DNA of 64,000 nucleotides from Arenicola marina. Its lineage: Eukaryota > Annelida > Polychaeta > Arenicolidae. Within the stretch, counting starts at the first letter, position 1. The number at the start of each line of letters is the position of its first letter. The DNA lies in the NCBI GenBank assembly GCA_964019135.1, contig OZ025257.1, forward strand, positions 27,698,352 to 27,762,351, written 5' to 3'. Positions 18,842 to 32,767 of the stretch are shown in pieces. The notes under the pieces were generated by a model. It saw nothing but the letters and a program-made list of their open reading frames with translations, made no database searches and had not been told where the DNA came from. A program made the position numbers and the translations under genes.

Positions 18842-21077
18842 ATGACCCGGTTACACTATAACCAGAGTCTGTGCCAAGTTGTACTTTCTAGGGTCATTTT
18901 GGGTTATATTGGGCTACAAAATAACATAGATAGCATAGCAGTCTATGCCTTTGGGAATGTGGTAGAATCCAGAAAGATGACATATTTCGGCGAAAAATGT
19001 ACTGTTTTCGACGGGTACGGTTATACAATGACCCGGTTACACTATAACCAGATTCTGTGCCAAGTTGTACTTTCTAGGGTCATTTTGGGTTATATTGGGG
19101 TACAAAATAACATAGGTGGCATAGCTCTCTATGCCTTTGGGAATGTGGTAGAATCCAGAAAGATGACATATTTCGGCGAAAAATGTACTGTTTTCGACGG
19201 GTACGGTTATACAATGACCCGGTTATACTATAACCAGATTCTGTGCCAAGTTGTACTTTCTAGGGTCATTTTGGGTTATATTGGGCTACAAAATAACATA
19301 GGTGGCATAGCTCTCTATGCCTTTGGGAATGTGGTAGAATCCAGAAAGATAACATATTTCAGCGAAAAATGGATTTTTTTCGACGGGTAAGGTTATACAA
19401 TGACCCGGTTACACTATAACCAGATTCTGTGCCAAGTTGTACTTTCTAGGGTCATTTTTGGGTTATATTGGGCTACAAAATAACATAGGTGGCATAGCTC
19501 TCTATGCCTTTGGGAATGTGGTAGAATCCAGAAATATGACATATTTCAGCGAAAAATGGACTTTTTTTCGAGAGGTAAGGTTATACAATGACCCGGTTAC
19601 CCTATAACCAAATTCTGTGCCAAGTTGTACTTTCTAGGGTCATTTTGGGTTATATTGGGCTACAAAATAACATATGTGGCATAGCTCTCTATGCCTTTGG
19701 GAATGTGGTAGAATCCAGAAAGATGACATATTTCAGCGAAAAATGGACTTTTTTTGACGGGTAAGGTTATACAATGACCCGGTTACACTATAACCAGAGT
19801 CTGTGCCAAGTTGTACTTTCTAGGGTCATTTTGGGTTATATTGGGCTACAAAATAACATAGATAGCATAGCAGTCTATGCCTTTGGCAATGTGGTAGAAT
19901 CCAGAAAGATGACATATTTCGGCGAAAAATGGACTTTTTTGGACGGGTAAGGTTATACAATGACCCGGTTACACTATAACCAGAGTCTGTGCCAAGTTGT
20001 ACTTTCTAGGGTCATTTTGGGTTATATTGGGCTACAAAATAACATAGATAGCATAGCAGTCTATGCCTTTGGGAATGTGGTAGAATCCAGAAAGATGACA
20101 TATTTCGGCGAAAAATGTACTGTTTTCGACGGGTACGGTTATACAATGACCCGGTTACACTATAACCAGATTCTGTGCCAAGTTGTACTTTCTAGGGTCA
20201 TTTTGGGTTATATTGGGGTACAAAATAACATAGGTGGCATAGCTCTCTATGCCTTTGGGAATGTGGTAGAATCCAGAAAGATGACATATTTCGGCGAAAA
20301 ATGTACTGTTTTCGACGGGTACGGTTATACAATGACCCGGTTATACTATAACCAGATTCTGTGCCAAGTTGTACTTTCTAGGGTCATTTTGGGTTATATT
20401 GGGCTACAAAATAACATAGGTGGCATAGCTCTCTATGCCTTTGGGAATGTGGTAGAATCCAGAAAGATAACATATTTCAGCGAAAAATGGATTTTTTTCG
20501 ACGGGTAAGGTTATACAATGACCCGGTTACACTATAACCAGATTCTGTGCCAAGTTGTACTTTCTAGGGTCATTTTTGGGTTATATTGGGCTACAAAATA
20601 ACATAGGTGGCATAGCTCTCTATGCCTTTGGGAATGTGGTAGAATCCAGAAATATGACATATTTCAGCGAAAAATGGACTTTTTTTCGAGAGGTAAGGTT
20701 ATACAATGACCCGGTTACCCTATAACCAAATTCTGTGCCAAGTTGTACTTTCTAGGGTCATTTTGGGTTATATTGGGCTACAAAATAACATATGTGGCAT
20801 AGCTCTCTATGCCTTTGGGAATGTGGTAAAATCCAGAAAGATGACATATTTCGGCGAAAAATGTACTGTTTTCGACGGGTACGGTTATACAATGACCCGG
20901 TTACACTATAACCAGATTCTGTGCCAAGTTGTACTTTCTAGGGTCATTTTGGGTTATATTGGGGTACAAAATAACATAGGTGGCATAGCTCTCTATGCCT
21001 TTGGGAATGTGGTAGAATCCAGAAAGGTGACATATTTCAGCGAAAAATGTACTGTTTTCGACGGGTACGGTTATACA
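18842..21077 (+). repeat. Six-monomer tandem block duplication (1,118 bp)
   Basis: The block at 18842-19959 recurs at 19960-21077 for at least most of its length. Shared private variants include AGATAACATATTTCAG at 19344 and 20462 and the TTTGGCAATG form just before each copy. Confidence 0.7.
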
Positions 21078-21263
21078 ATGACCCGGTTATACTATAACCA
21101 GATTCTGTGCCAAGTTGTACTTTCTAGGGTCATTTTGGGTTATATTGGGCTACAAAATAACATAGGTGGCATAGCTCTCTATGCCTTTGGGAATGTGGTA
21201 GAATCAAGAAAGATGACATATTTCAGCGAAAAATGGACTTTTTTTGACGGGTAAGGTTATACA

Positions 21264-24200
21264 ATGACCCGGTTACACTATAACCAGAGTCTGTGCCAAG
21301 TTGTACTTTCTAGGGTCATTTTGGGTTATATTGGGCTACAAAATAACATATGTGGCATAGCTCTTTATGCCTTTGGGAATGTGGTAGAATCCAGAAAGAT
21401 GACTCATTTCGGTGAAAAAGTGACAATATTTGTTATACAATGCCCCGGTTACACTATAACCAAATTCTGTGCCAAGTTGAACTTTCTTGGGTCATTTTGG
21501 GTTATATTGGGCTACAAAATAACATAGGTGGCATAGCTTTCTATGCCTTTGGGAATGTGGTAGAATCCAGAAAGATGACATATTTCGGCGAAAAATGTAC
21601 TGTTTTCGACGGGTAAGGTTATACAATGACCCGGTTACACTATAACCAGATTCTGTGCCAAGTTGTACTTTCTAGGGTCATTTTGGAGTATATTGGGGTA
21701 CAAAAAACATAGGTGGCATAGCTCTCTATGCCTTTGGGAATGTGGTAGAATCCAGAAATATGACATATTTCAGCGAAAAATGGACTTTTTTTCGAGAGGT
21801 AAGGTTATACAATGACCCGGTTACCCTATAACCAAATTCTGTGCCAAGTTGTACTTTCTAGGGTCATTTTGGGTTATATTGGGCTACAAAATAACATAGG
21901 TGGCATAGCTCTCTATGCCTTTGGGAATGTGGTAGAATCCAGAAATATGACATATTTCAACGAAAAATTGTCTTTTTTCGAGAGGTAAGGTTATACAATG
22001 ACCCGGTTATACTATAACCAAATTCTGTGCCAAGTTGTACTTTCTAGGATCATTTTGGGTTATATTGGACTACAAAATAACATAGGTGGCATAGCTCTCT
22101 ATGCCTTTGGGAATGTGGTAGAATCCAGAAAGATGACATATTTCAGCGAAAAATGGATTTTTTTCGACGGGTAAGGTTATACAATGACCCGGTTACACTA
22201 TAGCCAGAGTCTGTGCCAAGTTGTACTTTCTAGGGTCATTTTGGGTTATATTGGGCTACAAAATAACATAGGTGGCATAGCTCTCTATGCCTTTGGGAAT
22301 GTGGTAGAATCCAGAAAGCTGACATATTTCAACGAAAAATTGTCTTTTTTCGAGAGGTAAGGTTATACAATGACCCGGTTATACTATAACCAAATTCTGT
22401 GCCAAGTTGTACTTTCTAGGATCATTTTGGGTTATATTGGACTACAAAATAACATAGGTGGCATAGCTCTCTATGCTTTTGGGAATGTGGTAGAATCCAG
22501 AAAGATGACATATTTCAGCGAAAAATGGATTTTTTTCGACGGGTAAGGTTATACAATGACCCGGTTACACTATAACCAGATTCTATGCCAAGTTGTACTT
22601 TCTAGGGTCATTTTGGAGTATATTGGGGTACAAAATAACATAGGTGGCATAGCTCTCTATGCCTTTGGGAATGTGGTAGAATCCAGAAATATGACATATT
22701 TCAGCGATAAATGGACTTTTTTTCGAGAGGTAAGGTTATACAATGACCCGGTTACCCTATAACCAAATTCTGTGCCAAGTTGTACTTTCTAGGGTCATTT
22801 TAGGTTATATTGGGCTACAAAATATCATATGTGGCATAGCTCTCTATGCCTTTGGGAATGTGGTAGAATCCAAAAAGATGACATATTTCGGCGAAAAATG
22901 TACTGTTTTCGACGGGTACGGTTATACAATGACCCGGTTACACTATAACCAGATTCTGTGCCAAGTTGTACTTTCTAGGGTCATTTTGGGTTATATTGGG
23001 GTACAAAATAACATAGGTGGCATAGCTCTCTATGCCTTTGGGAATGTGGTAGAATCCAGAAGGATGACATATTTCAGCGAAAAATGTACTGTTTTCGACG
23101 GGTACGGTTATACAATGACCCGGTTATACTATAACCAGATTCTGTGCCAAGTTGTACTTTCTAGGGTCATTTTGGGTTATATTGGGCTACAAAATAACAT
23201 AGGTGGCATAGCTCTCTATGCCTTTGGGAATGTGGTAGAATCCAGAAAGATGACATATTTCAGCGAAAAATGGACTTTTTTTGACGGGTAAGGTTATACA
23301 ATGACCCGGTTACACTATAACCAGAGTCTGTGCCAAGTTGTACTTTCTAGGGTCATTTTGGGTTATATTGGGCTACAAAATAACATAGATAGCATAGCAG
23401 TCTATGCCTTTGGGAATGTGGTAGAATCCAGAAAGATGACATATTTCGGCGAAAAATGTACTGTTTTCGACGGGTACGGTTATACAATGACCCGGTTACA
23501 CTATAACCAGATTCTGTGCCAAGTTGTACTTTCTAGGGTCATTTTGGGTTATATTGGGGTACAAAATAACATAGGTGGCATAGCTCTCTATGCCTTTGGG
23601 AATGTGGTAGAATCCAGAAAGATGACATGTTTCGGCGAAAAATGTACTGTTTTCGACGGGTACGGTTATACAATGACCCGGTTATACTATAACCAGATTC
23701 TGTGCCAAGTTGTACTTTCTAGGGTCATTTTGGGTTATATTGGGCTACAAAATAACATAGGTGGCATAGCTCTCTATGCCTTTGGGAATGTGGTAGAATC
23801 CAGAAAGATGACATATTTCAGCGAAAAATGGATTTTTTTCGACGGGTAAGGTTATACAATGACCCGGTTACACTATAACCAGATTCTGTGCCAAGTTGTA
23901 CTTTCTAGGGTCATTTTTGGGTTATATTGGGCTACAAAATAACATAGGTGGCATAGCTCTCTATGCCTTTGGGAATGTGGTAGAATCCAGAAAGATGACA
24001 TATTTCAGCGAAAAATGGATTTTTTTCGACGGGTAAGGTTATACAATGACCCGGTTACACTATAACCAGTTTCTGTGCCAAGTTGTACTTTCTAGGGTCA
24101 TTTTTGGGTTATATTGGGCTACTAAATAACATAGGTGGCATAGCTCTCTATGCCTTTGGGAATGTGGTAGAATCCAGAAATATGACATATTTCAGCGAAA

Positions 24201-27200
24201 AATGGACTTTTTTTCGAGAGGTAAGGTTATACAATGACCCGGTTACCCTATAACCAAATTATGTGCCAAGTTGTACTTTCTAGGGTCATTTTGGGTTATA
24301 TTGGGCTACAAAATAACATATGTGGCATAGCTCTCTATGCCTTTGGGAATGTGGTAAAATCCAGAAAGATGACATATTTCGGCGAAAAATGTACTGTTTT
24401 CGACGGGTACGGTTATACAATGACCCGGTTACACTATAACCAGATTGTGTGCCAAGTTGTACTTTCTAGGGTCATTTTGGGTTATATTGGGGTACAAAAT
24501 AACATAGGTGGCATAGCTCTCTATGCCTTTGGGAATGTGGTAGAATCCAGAAAGATGACATATTTCAGCGAAAAATGTACTGTTTTCGACGGGTACGGTT
24601 ATACAATGACCCGGTTATACTATAACCAGATTCTGTGCCAAGTTGTACTTTCTAGGGTCATTTTGGGTTATATTGGGCTACAAAATAACATAGGTGGCAT
24701 AGCTCTCTATGCCTTTGGGAATGTGGTAGAATCCAGAAAGATGACATATTTCAGCGAAAAATGGACTTTTTTTGACGGGTAAGGTTATACAATGACCCGG
24801 TTACACTATAACCAGAGTCTGTGCCAAGTTGTACTTTCTAGGGTCATTTTGGGTTATATTGGGCTACAAAATAACATAGATAGCATAGCAGTCTATGCCT
24901 TTGGGAATGTGGTAGAATCCAGAAAGATGACATATTTCGGCGGAAAATGGACTTTTTTCGAGAGGTAAGGTTATACAATGATCCAGTTACACTATAATCA
25001 GAATCTATGCCAAGTTGTACTTTCTAGGGTCATTTTGGGTTATATTGGGGTACAAAATAACATATGTGGCATAGCTCTTTATGCCTTTGGGAATGTGGTA
25101 GAATCCAGAAAGATGACTCATTTCGGTGAAAAAGTGACAATATTTGTTATACAATGCCCCGGTTACACTATAACCAAATTCTGTGCCAAGTTGTACTTTC
25201 TAGGGTCATTTTGGGTTATATTGGGCTACAAAATAACATAGGTGGCATAGCTCTCTATGCCTTTGGGAATGTGGTAGAATCAAGAAAGATGACATATTTC
25301 AGCGAAAAATGGACTTTTTTTGACGGGTAAGGTTATACAATGACCCGGTTACACTATAACCAGAGTCTGTGCCAAGTTGTACTTTCTAGGGTCATTTTGG
25401 GTTATATTGGGCTACAAAATAACATATGTGGCATAGCTCTTTATGCCTTTGGGAATGTGGTAGAATCCAGAAAGATGACTCATTTCGGTGAAAAAGTGAC
25501 AATATTTGTTATACAATGCCCCGGTTACACTATAACCAAATTCTGTGCCAAGTTGAACTTTCTTGGGTCATTTTGGGTTATATTGGGCTACAAAATAACA
25601 TAGGTGGCATAGCTTTCTATGCCTTTGGGAATGTGGTAGAATCCAGAAAGATGACATATTTCGGCGAAAAATGTACTGTTTTCGACGGGTAAGGTTATAC
25701 AATGACCCGGTTACACTATAACCAGATTCTGTGCCAAGTTGTACTTTCTAGGGTCATTTTGGAGTATATTGGGGTACAAAAAAAGCATAGGTGGCATAGC
25801 TCTCTATGCCTTTGGGAATGTGGTAGAATCCAGAAATATGACATATTTCAGCGAAAAATGGACTTTTTTTCGAGAGGTAAGGTTATACAATGACCCGGTT
25901 ACCCTATAACCAAATTCTGTGCCAAGTTGTACTTTCTAGGGTCATTTTGGGTTATATTGGGCTACAAAATAACATAGGTGGCATAGCTCTCTATGCCTTT
26001 GGGAATGTGGTAGAATCCAGAAATATGACATATTTCAACGAAAAATTGTCTTTTTTCGACAGGTAAGGTTATACAATGACCCGGTTATACTATAACCAAA
26101 TTCTGTGCCAAGTTGTACTTTCTAGGATCATTTTGGGTTATATTGGACTACAAAATAACATAGGTGGCATAGCTCTCTATGCCTTTGGGAATGTGGTAGA
26201 ATCCAGAAAGATGACATATTTCAGCGAAAAATGGATTTTTTCGACGGGTAAGGTTATACAATGACCCGGTTACACTATAGCCAGAGTCTGTGCCAAGTTG
26301 TACTTTCTAGGGTCATTTTGGGTTATATTGGGCTACAAAATAACATAGGTGGCATAGCTCTCTATGCCTTTGGGAATGTGGTAGAATCCAGAAAGCTGAC
26401 ATATTTCAACGAAAAATTGTCTTTTTTCGAGAGGTAAGGTTATACAATGACCCGGTTATACTATAACCAAATTCTGTGCCAAGTTGTACTTTCTAGGATC
26501 ATTTTGGTTATATTGGACTACAAAATAACATAGGTGGCATAGCTCTCTATGCTTTTGGGAATGTGGTAGAATCCAGAAAGATGACATATTTCAGCGAAAA
26601 ATGGATTTTTTTCGACGGGTAAGGTTATACAATGACCCGGTTACACTATAACCAGATTCTATGCCAAGTTGTACTTTCTAGGGTCATTTTGGAGTATATT
26701 GGGGTACAAAATAACATAGGTGGCATAGCTCTCTATGCCTTTGGGAATGTGGTAGAATCCAGAAATATGACATATTTCAGCGATAAATGGACTTTTTTTC
26801 GAGAGGTAAGGTTATACAATGACCCGGTTACCCTATAACCAAATTCTGTGCCAAGTTGTACTTTCTAGGGTCATTTTAGGTTATATTGGGCTACAAAATA
26901 TCATATGTGGCATAGCTCTCTATGCCTTTGGGAATGTGGTAGAATCCAAAAAGATGACATATTTCGGCGAAAAATGTACTGTTTTCGACGGGTACGGTTA
27001 TACAATGACCCGGTTACACTATAACCAGATTCTGTGCCAAGTTGTACTTTCTAGGGTCATTTTGGGTTATATTGGGGTACAAAATAACATAGGTGGCATA
27101 GCTCTCTATGCCTTTGGGAATGTGGTAGAATCCAGAAGGATGACATATTTCAGCGAAAAATGTACTGTTTTCGACGGGTACGGTTATACAATGACCCGGT

Positions 27201-29415
27201 TATACTATAACCAGATTCTGTGCCAAGTTGTACTTTCTAGGGTCATTTTGGGTTATATTGGGCTACAAAATAACATAGGTGGCATAGCTCTCTATGCCTT
27301 TGGGAATGTGGTAGAATCCAGAAAGATGACATATTTCAGCGAAAAATGGACTTTTTTTGACGGGTAAGGTTATACAATGACCCGGTTACACTATAACCAG
27401 AGTCTGTGCCAAGTTGTACTTTCTAGGGTCATTTTGGGTTATATTGGGCTACAAAATAACATAGATAGCATAGCAGTCTATGCCTTTGGGAATGTGGTAG
27501 AATCCAGAAAGATGACATATTTCGGCGAAAAATGTACTGTTTTCGACGGGTACGGTTATACAATGACCCGGTTACACTATAACCAGATTCTGTGCCAAGT
27601 TGTACTTTCTAGGGTCATTTTGGGTTATATTGGGGTACAAAATAACATAGGTGGCATAGCTCTCTATGCCTTTGGGAATGTGGTAGAATCCAGAAAGATG
27701 ACATGTTTCGGCGAAAAATGTACTGTTTTCGACGGGTACGGTTATACAATGACCCGGTTATACTATAACCAGATTCTGTGCCAAGTTGTACTTTCTAGGG
27801 TCATTTTGGGTTATATTGGGCTACAAAATAACATAGGTGGCATAGCTCTCTATGCCTTTGGGAATGTGGTAGAATCCAGAAAGATGACATATTTCAGCGA
27901 AAAATGGATTTTTTTCGACGGGTAAGGTTATACAATGACCCGGTTACACTATAACCAGATTCTGTGCCAAGTTGTACTTTCTAGGGTCATTTTTGGGTTA
28001 TATTGGGCTACAAAATAACATAGGTGGCATAGCTCTCTATGCCTTTGGGAATGTGGTAGAATCCAGAAAGATGACATATTTCAGCGAAAAATGGATTTTT
28101 TTCGACGGGTAAGGTTATACAATGACCCGGTTACACTATAACCAGTTTCTGTGCCAAGTTGTACTTTCTAGGGTCATTTTTGGGTTATATTGGGCTACTA
28201 AATAACATAGGTGGCATAGCTCTCTATGCCTTTGGGAATGTGGTAGAATCCAGAAATATGACATATTTCAGCGAAAAATGGACTTTTTTTCGAGAGGTAA
28301 GGTTATACAATGACCCGGTTACCCTATAACCAAATTCTGTGCCAAGTTGTACTTTCTAGGGTCATTTTGGGTTATATTGGGCTACAAAATAACATATGTG
28401 GCATAGCTCTCTATGCCTTTGGGAATGTGGTAAAATCCAGAAAGATGACATATTTCGGCGAAAAATGTACTGTTTTCGACGGGTACGGTTATACAATGAC
28501 CCGGTTACACTATAACCAGATTGTGTGCCAAGTTGTACTTTCTAGGGTCATTTTGGGTTATATTGGGGTACAAAATAACATAGGTGGCATAGCTCTCTAT
28601 GCCTTTGGGAATGTGGTAGAATCCAGAAAGATGACATATTTCAGCGAAAAATGTACTGTTTTCGACGGGTACGGTTATACAATGACCCGGTTATACTATA
28701 ACCAGATTCTGTGCCAAGTTGTACTTTCTAGGGTCATTTTGGGTTATATTGGGCTACAAAATAACATAGGTGGCATAGCTCTCTATGCCTTTGGGAATGT
28801 GGTAGAATCCAGAAAGATGACATATTTCAGCGAAAAATGGACTTTTTTTGACGGGTAAGGTTATACAATGACCCGGTTACACTATAACCAGAGTCTGTGC
28901 CAAGTTGTACTTTCTAGGGTCATTTTGGGTTATATTGGGCTACAAAATAACATAGATAGCATAGCAGTCTATGCCTTTGGGAATGTGGTAGAATCCAGAA
29001 AGATGACATATTTCGGCGGAAAATGGACTTTTTTCGAGAGGTAAGGTTATACAATGATCCAGTTACACTATAATCAGAATCTATGCCAAGTTGTACTTTC
29101 TAGGGTCATTTTGGGTTATATTGGGGTACAAAATAACATATGTGGCATAGCTCTTTATGCCTTTGGGAATGTGGTAGAATCCAGAAAGATGACTCATTTC
29201 GGTGAAAAAGTGACAATATTTGTTATACAATGCCCCGGTTACACTATAACCAAATTCTGTGCCAAGTTGAACTTTCTTGGGTCATTTTGGGTTATATTGG
29301 GCTACAAAATAACATAGGTGGCATAGCTTTCTATGCCTTTGGGAATGTGGTAGAATCCAGAAAGATGACATATTTCGGCGAAAAATGTACTGTTTTCGAC
29401 GGGTAAGGTTATACA
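21264..29415 (+). repeat. 22-monomer tandem block duplication (4,076 bp)
   Basis: Positions 21264-25339 recur at 25340-29415. Marker variants keep the offset: the 176-bp monomer at 21264 and 25340, ACTATAATCAGAATC at about 24993 and 29069, and ACATGTTTCGG at about 23626 and 27702. Only scattered single differences and small indels separate the copies. Part of the same block recurs again from 29416 with an offset near 2.8 kb. Confidence 0.8.
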
Positions 29416-32400
29416 ATGACCCGGTTACCCTATAACCAGATTCTATGCCAAGTTGTACTTTCTAGGGTCATTTTGGAGTATATTGGGGTACAAAATAACA
29501 TAGGTGGCATAGCTCTCTATGCCTTTGGGAATGTGGTAGAATCCAGAAATATGACATATTTCACCGATAAATGGACTTTTTTTCGAGAGGTAAGGTTAAA
29601 CAATGACCCGGTTACCCTATAACCAAATTCTGTGCCAAGTTGTATTTTCTAGGGTCATTTTAGGTTATATTGGGCTACAAAATAACATATGTGGCATAGC
29701 TCTCTATGCCTTTGGGAATGTGGTAGAATCCAAAAAGATGACATATTTCGGCGAAAAATGTACTGTTTTCGACGGGTACTGTTATACAATGACCCGGTTA
29801 CACTATAACCAGATTCTGTGCCAAGTTGTACTTTCTAGGGTCATTTTGGGTTATATTGGGGTACAAAATAACATAGGTGGCATAGCTCTCTATGCCTTTG
29901 GGAATGTGGTAGAATCCAGAAGGATGACATATTTCAGCGAAAAATGTACTGTTTTCGACGGGTACGGTTATACAATGACCCGGTTATACTATAACCAGAT
30001 TCTGTGCCAAGTTGTACTTTCTAGGGTCATTTTGGGTTATATTGGGCTACAAAATAACATAGGTGGCATAGCTCTCTATGCCTTTGGGAATGTGGTAGAA
30101 TCCAGAAAGATGACATATTTCAGCGAAAAATGGACTTTTTTTGACGGGTAAGGTTATACAATGACCCGGTTACACTATAACCAGAGTCTGGTCCAAGTTG
30201 TACTTTCTAGGGTCATTTTGGGTTATATTGCGCTACAAAATAACATAGATAGCATAGCAGTCTATGCCTTTGGGAATGTGGTAGAATCCAGAAAGATGAC
30301 ATATTTCGGCGAAAAATGTACTGTTTTCGACGGGTACGGTTATACAATGACCCGGTTACACTATAACCAGATTCTGTGCCAAGTTGTACTTTCTAGGGTC
30401 ATTTTGGGTTATATTGGGGTACAAAATAACATAGGTGGCATAGCTCTCTATGCCTTTGGGAATGTGGTAGAATCCAGAAAGATGACATGTTTCGGCGAAA
30501 AATGTACTGTTTTCGACGGGTACGGTTATACAATGACCCGGTTATACTATAACCAGATTCTGTGCCAAGTTGTACTTTCTAGGGTCATTTTGGGTTATAT
30601 TGGGCTACAAAATAACATAGGTGGCATAGCTCTCTATGCCTTTGGGAATGTGGTAGAATCCAGAAAGATGACATATTTCAGCGAAAAATGGATTTTTTTC
30701 GACGGGTAAGGTTATACAATGACCCGGTTACACTATAACCAGATTCTGTGCCAAGTTGTACTTTCTAGGGTCATTTTTGGGTTATATTGGGCTACAAAAT
30801 AACATAGGTGGCATAGCTCTCTATGCCTTTGGGAATGTGGTAGAATCCAGAAGGATGACATATTTCAGCGAAAAATGTACTGTTTTCGACGGGTACGGTT
30901 ATACAATGACCCGGTTATACTATAACCAGATTCTGTGCCAAGTTGTACTTTCTAGGGTCATTTTGGGTTATATTGGGCTACAAAATAACATAGGTGGCAT
31001 AGCTCTCTATGCCTTTGGGAATGTGGTAGAATCCAGAAAGATGACATATTTCAGCGAAAAATGGACTTTTTTTGACGGGTAAGGTTATACAATGACCCGG
31101 TTACACTATAACCAGAGTCTGTGCCAAGTTGTACTTTCTAGGGTCATTTTGGGTTATATTGCGCTACAAAATAACATAGATAGCATAGCAGTCTATGCCT
31201 TTGGGAATGTGGTAGAATCCAGAAAGATGACATATTTCGGCGAAAAATGTACTGTTTTCGACGGGTACGGTTATACAATGACCCGGTTACACTATAACCA
31301 GATTCTGTGCCAAGTTGTACTTTCTAGGGTCATTTTGGGTTATATTGGGGTACAAAATAACATAGGTGGCATAGCTCTCTATGCCTTTGGGAATGTGGTA
31401 GAATCCAGAAAGATGACATGTTTCGGCGAAAAATGTACTGTTTTCGACGGGTACGGTTATACAATGACCCGGTTATACTATAACCAGATTCTGTGCCAAG
31501 TTGTACTTTCTAGGGTCATTTTGGGTTATATTGGGCTACAAAATAACATAGGTGGCATAGCTCTCTATGCCTTTGGGAATGTGGTAGAATCCAGAAAAAT
31601 GACATATTTCAGCGAAAAATGGATTTTTTTCGACGGGTAAGGTTATACAATGACCCGGTTACACTATAACCAGATTCTGTGCCAAGTTGTACTTTCTAGG
31701 GTCATTTTTGGGTTATATTGGGCTACAAAATAACATAGGTGGCATAGCTCTCTATGCCTTTGGGAATGTGGTAGAATCCAGAAAGATGACATATTTCGGC
31801 GAAAAATGTACTGTTTTCGACGGGTAAGGTTATACAATGACCCGGTTACACTATAACCAGTTTCTGTGCCAAGTTGTACTTTCTAGGGTCATTTTTGGGT
31901 TATATTGGGCTACTAAATAACATAGGTGGCATAGCTCTCTATGCCTTTGGGAATGTGGTAGAATCCAGAAATATGACATATTTCAACGAAAAATTGTCTT
32001 TTTTCGAGAGGTAAGGTTATACAATGACCCGGTTATACTATAACCAAATTCTGTGCCAAGTTGTACTTTCTAGGATCATTTTGGGTTATATTGGACTACA
32101 AAATAACATAGGTGGCATAGCTCTCTATGCCTTTGGGAATGTGGTAGAATCCAGAAAGATGACATATTTCAGCGAAAAATGGATTTTTTTCGACGGGTAA
32201 GGTTATACAATGACCCGGTTACACTATAACCAGATTCTGTGCCAAATTGTACTTTCTAGGGTCATTTTGGGTTATATTGGGCTACAAAATAACATAGGTG
32301 GCATAGCTCTCTATGCCTTTGGGAATGTGGTAGAATCCAGAAATATGACATATTTCAACGAAAAATTGTCTTTTTTCGAGAGGTAAGGTTATACAATGAC

Positions 32401-32767
32401 CCGGTTATACTATAACCAAATTCTGTGCCAAGTTGTACTTTCTAGGATCATTTTGGGTTATATTGGACTACAAAATAACATAGGTGGCATAGCTCTCTAT
32501 GCCTTTGGGAATGTGGTAGAATCCAGAAAGATGACATATTTCCGCGAAAAATGGATTTTTTTCGACGGGCAAGGTTATACAATGACCCGGTTACACTATA
32601 ACCAGATTCTATGCCAAGTTGTACTTTCTAGGGTCATTTTGGAGTATATTGGGGTACAAAATAACATAGGTGGCATAGCTCTCTATGCCTTTGGGAATGT
32701 GGTAGAATCCAGAAAGGTGACATATTTCAGCGAAAAATGGATTTTTTTCGACGGGTAAGGTTATACA

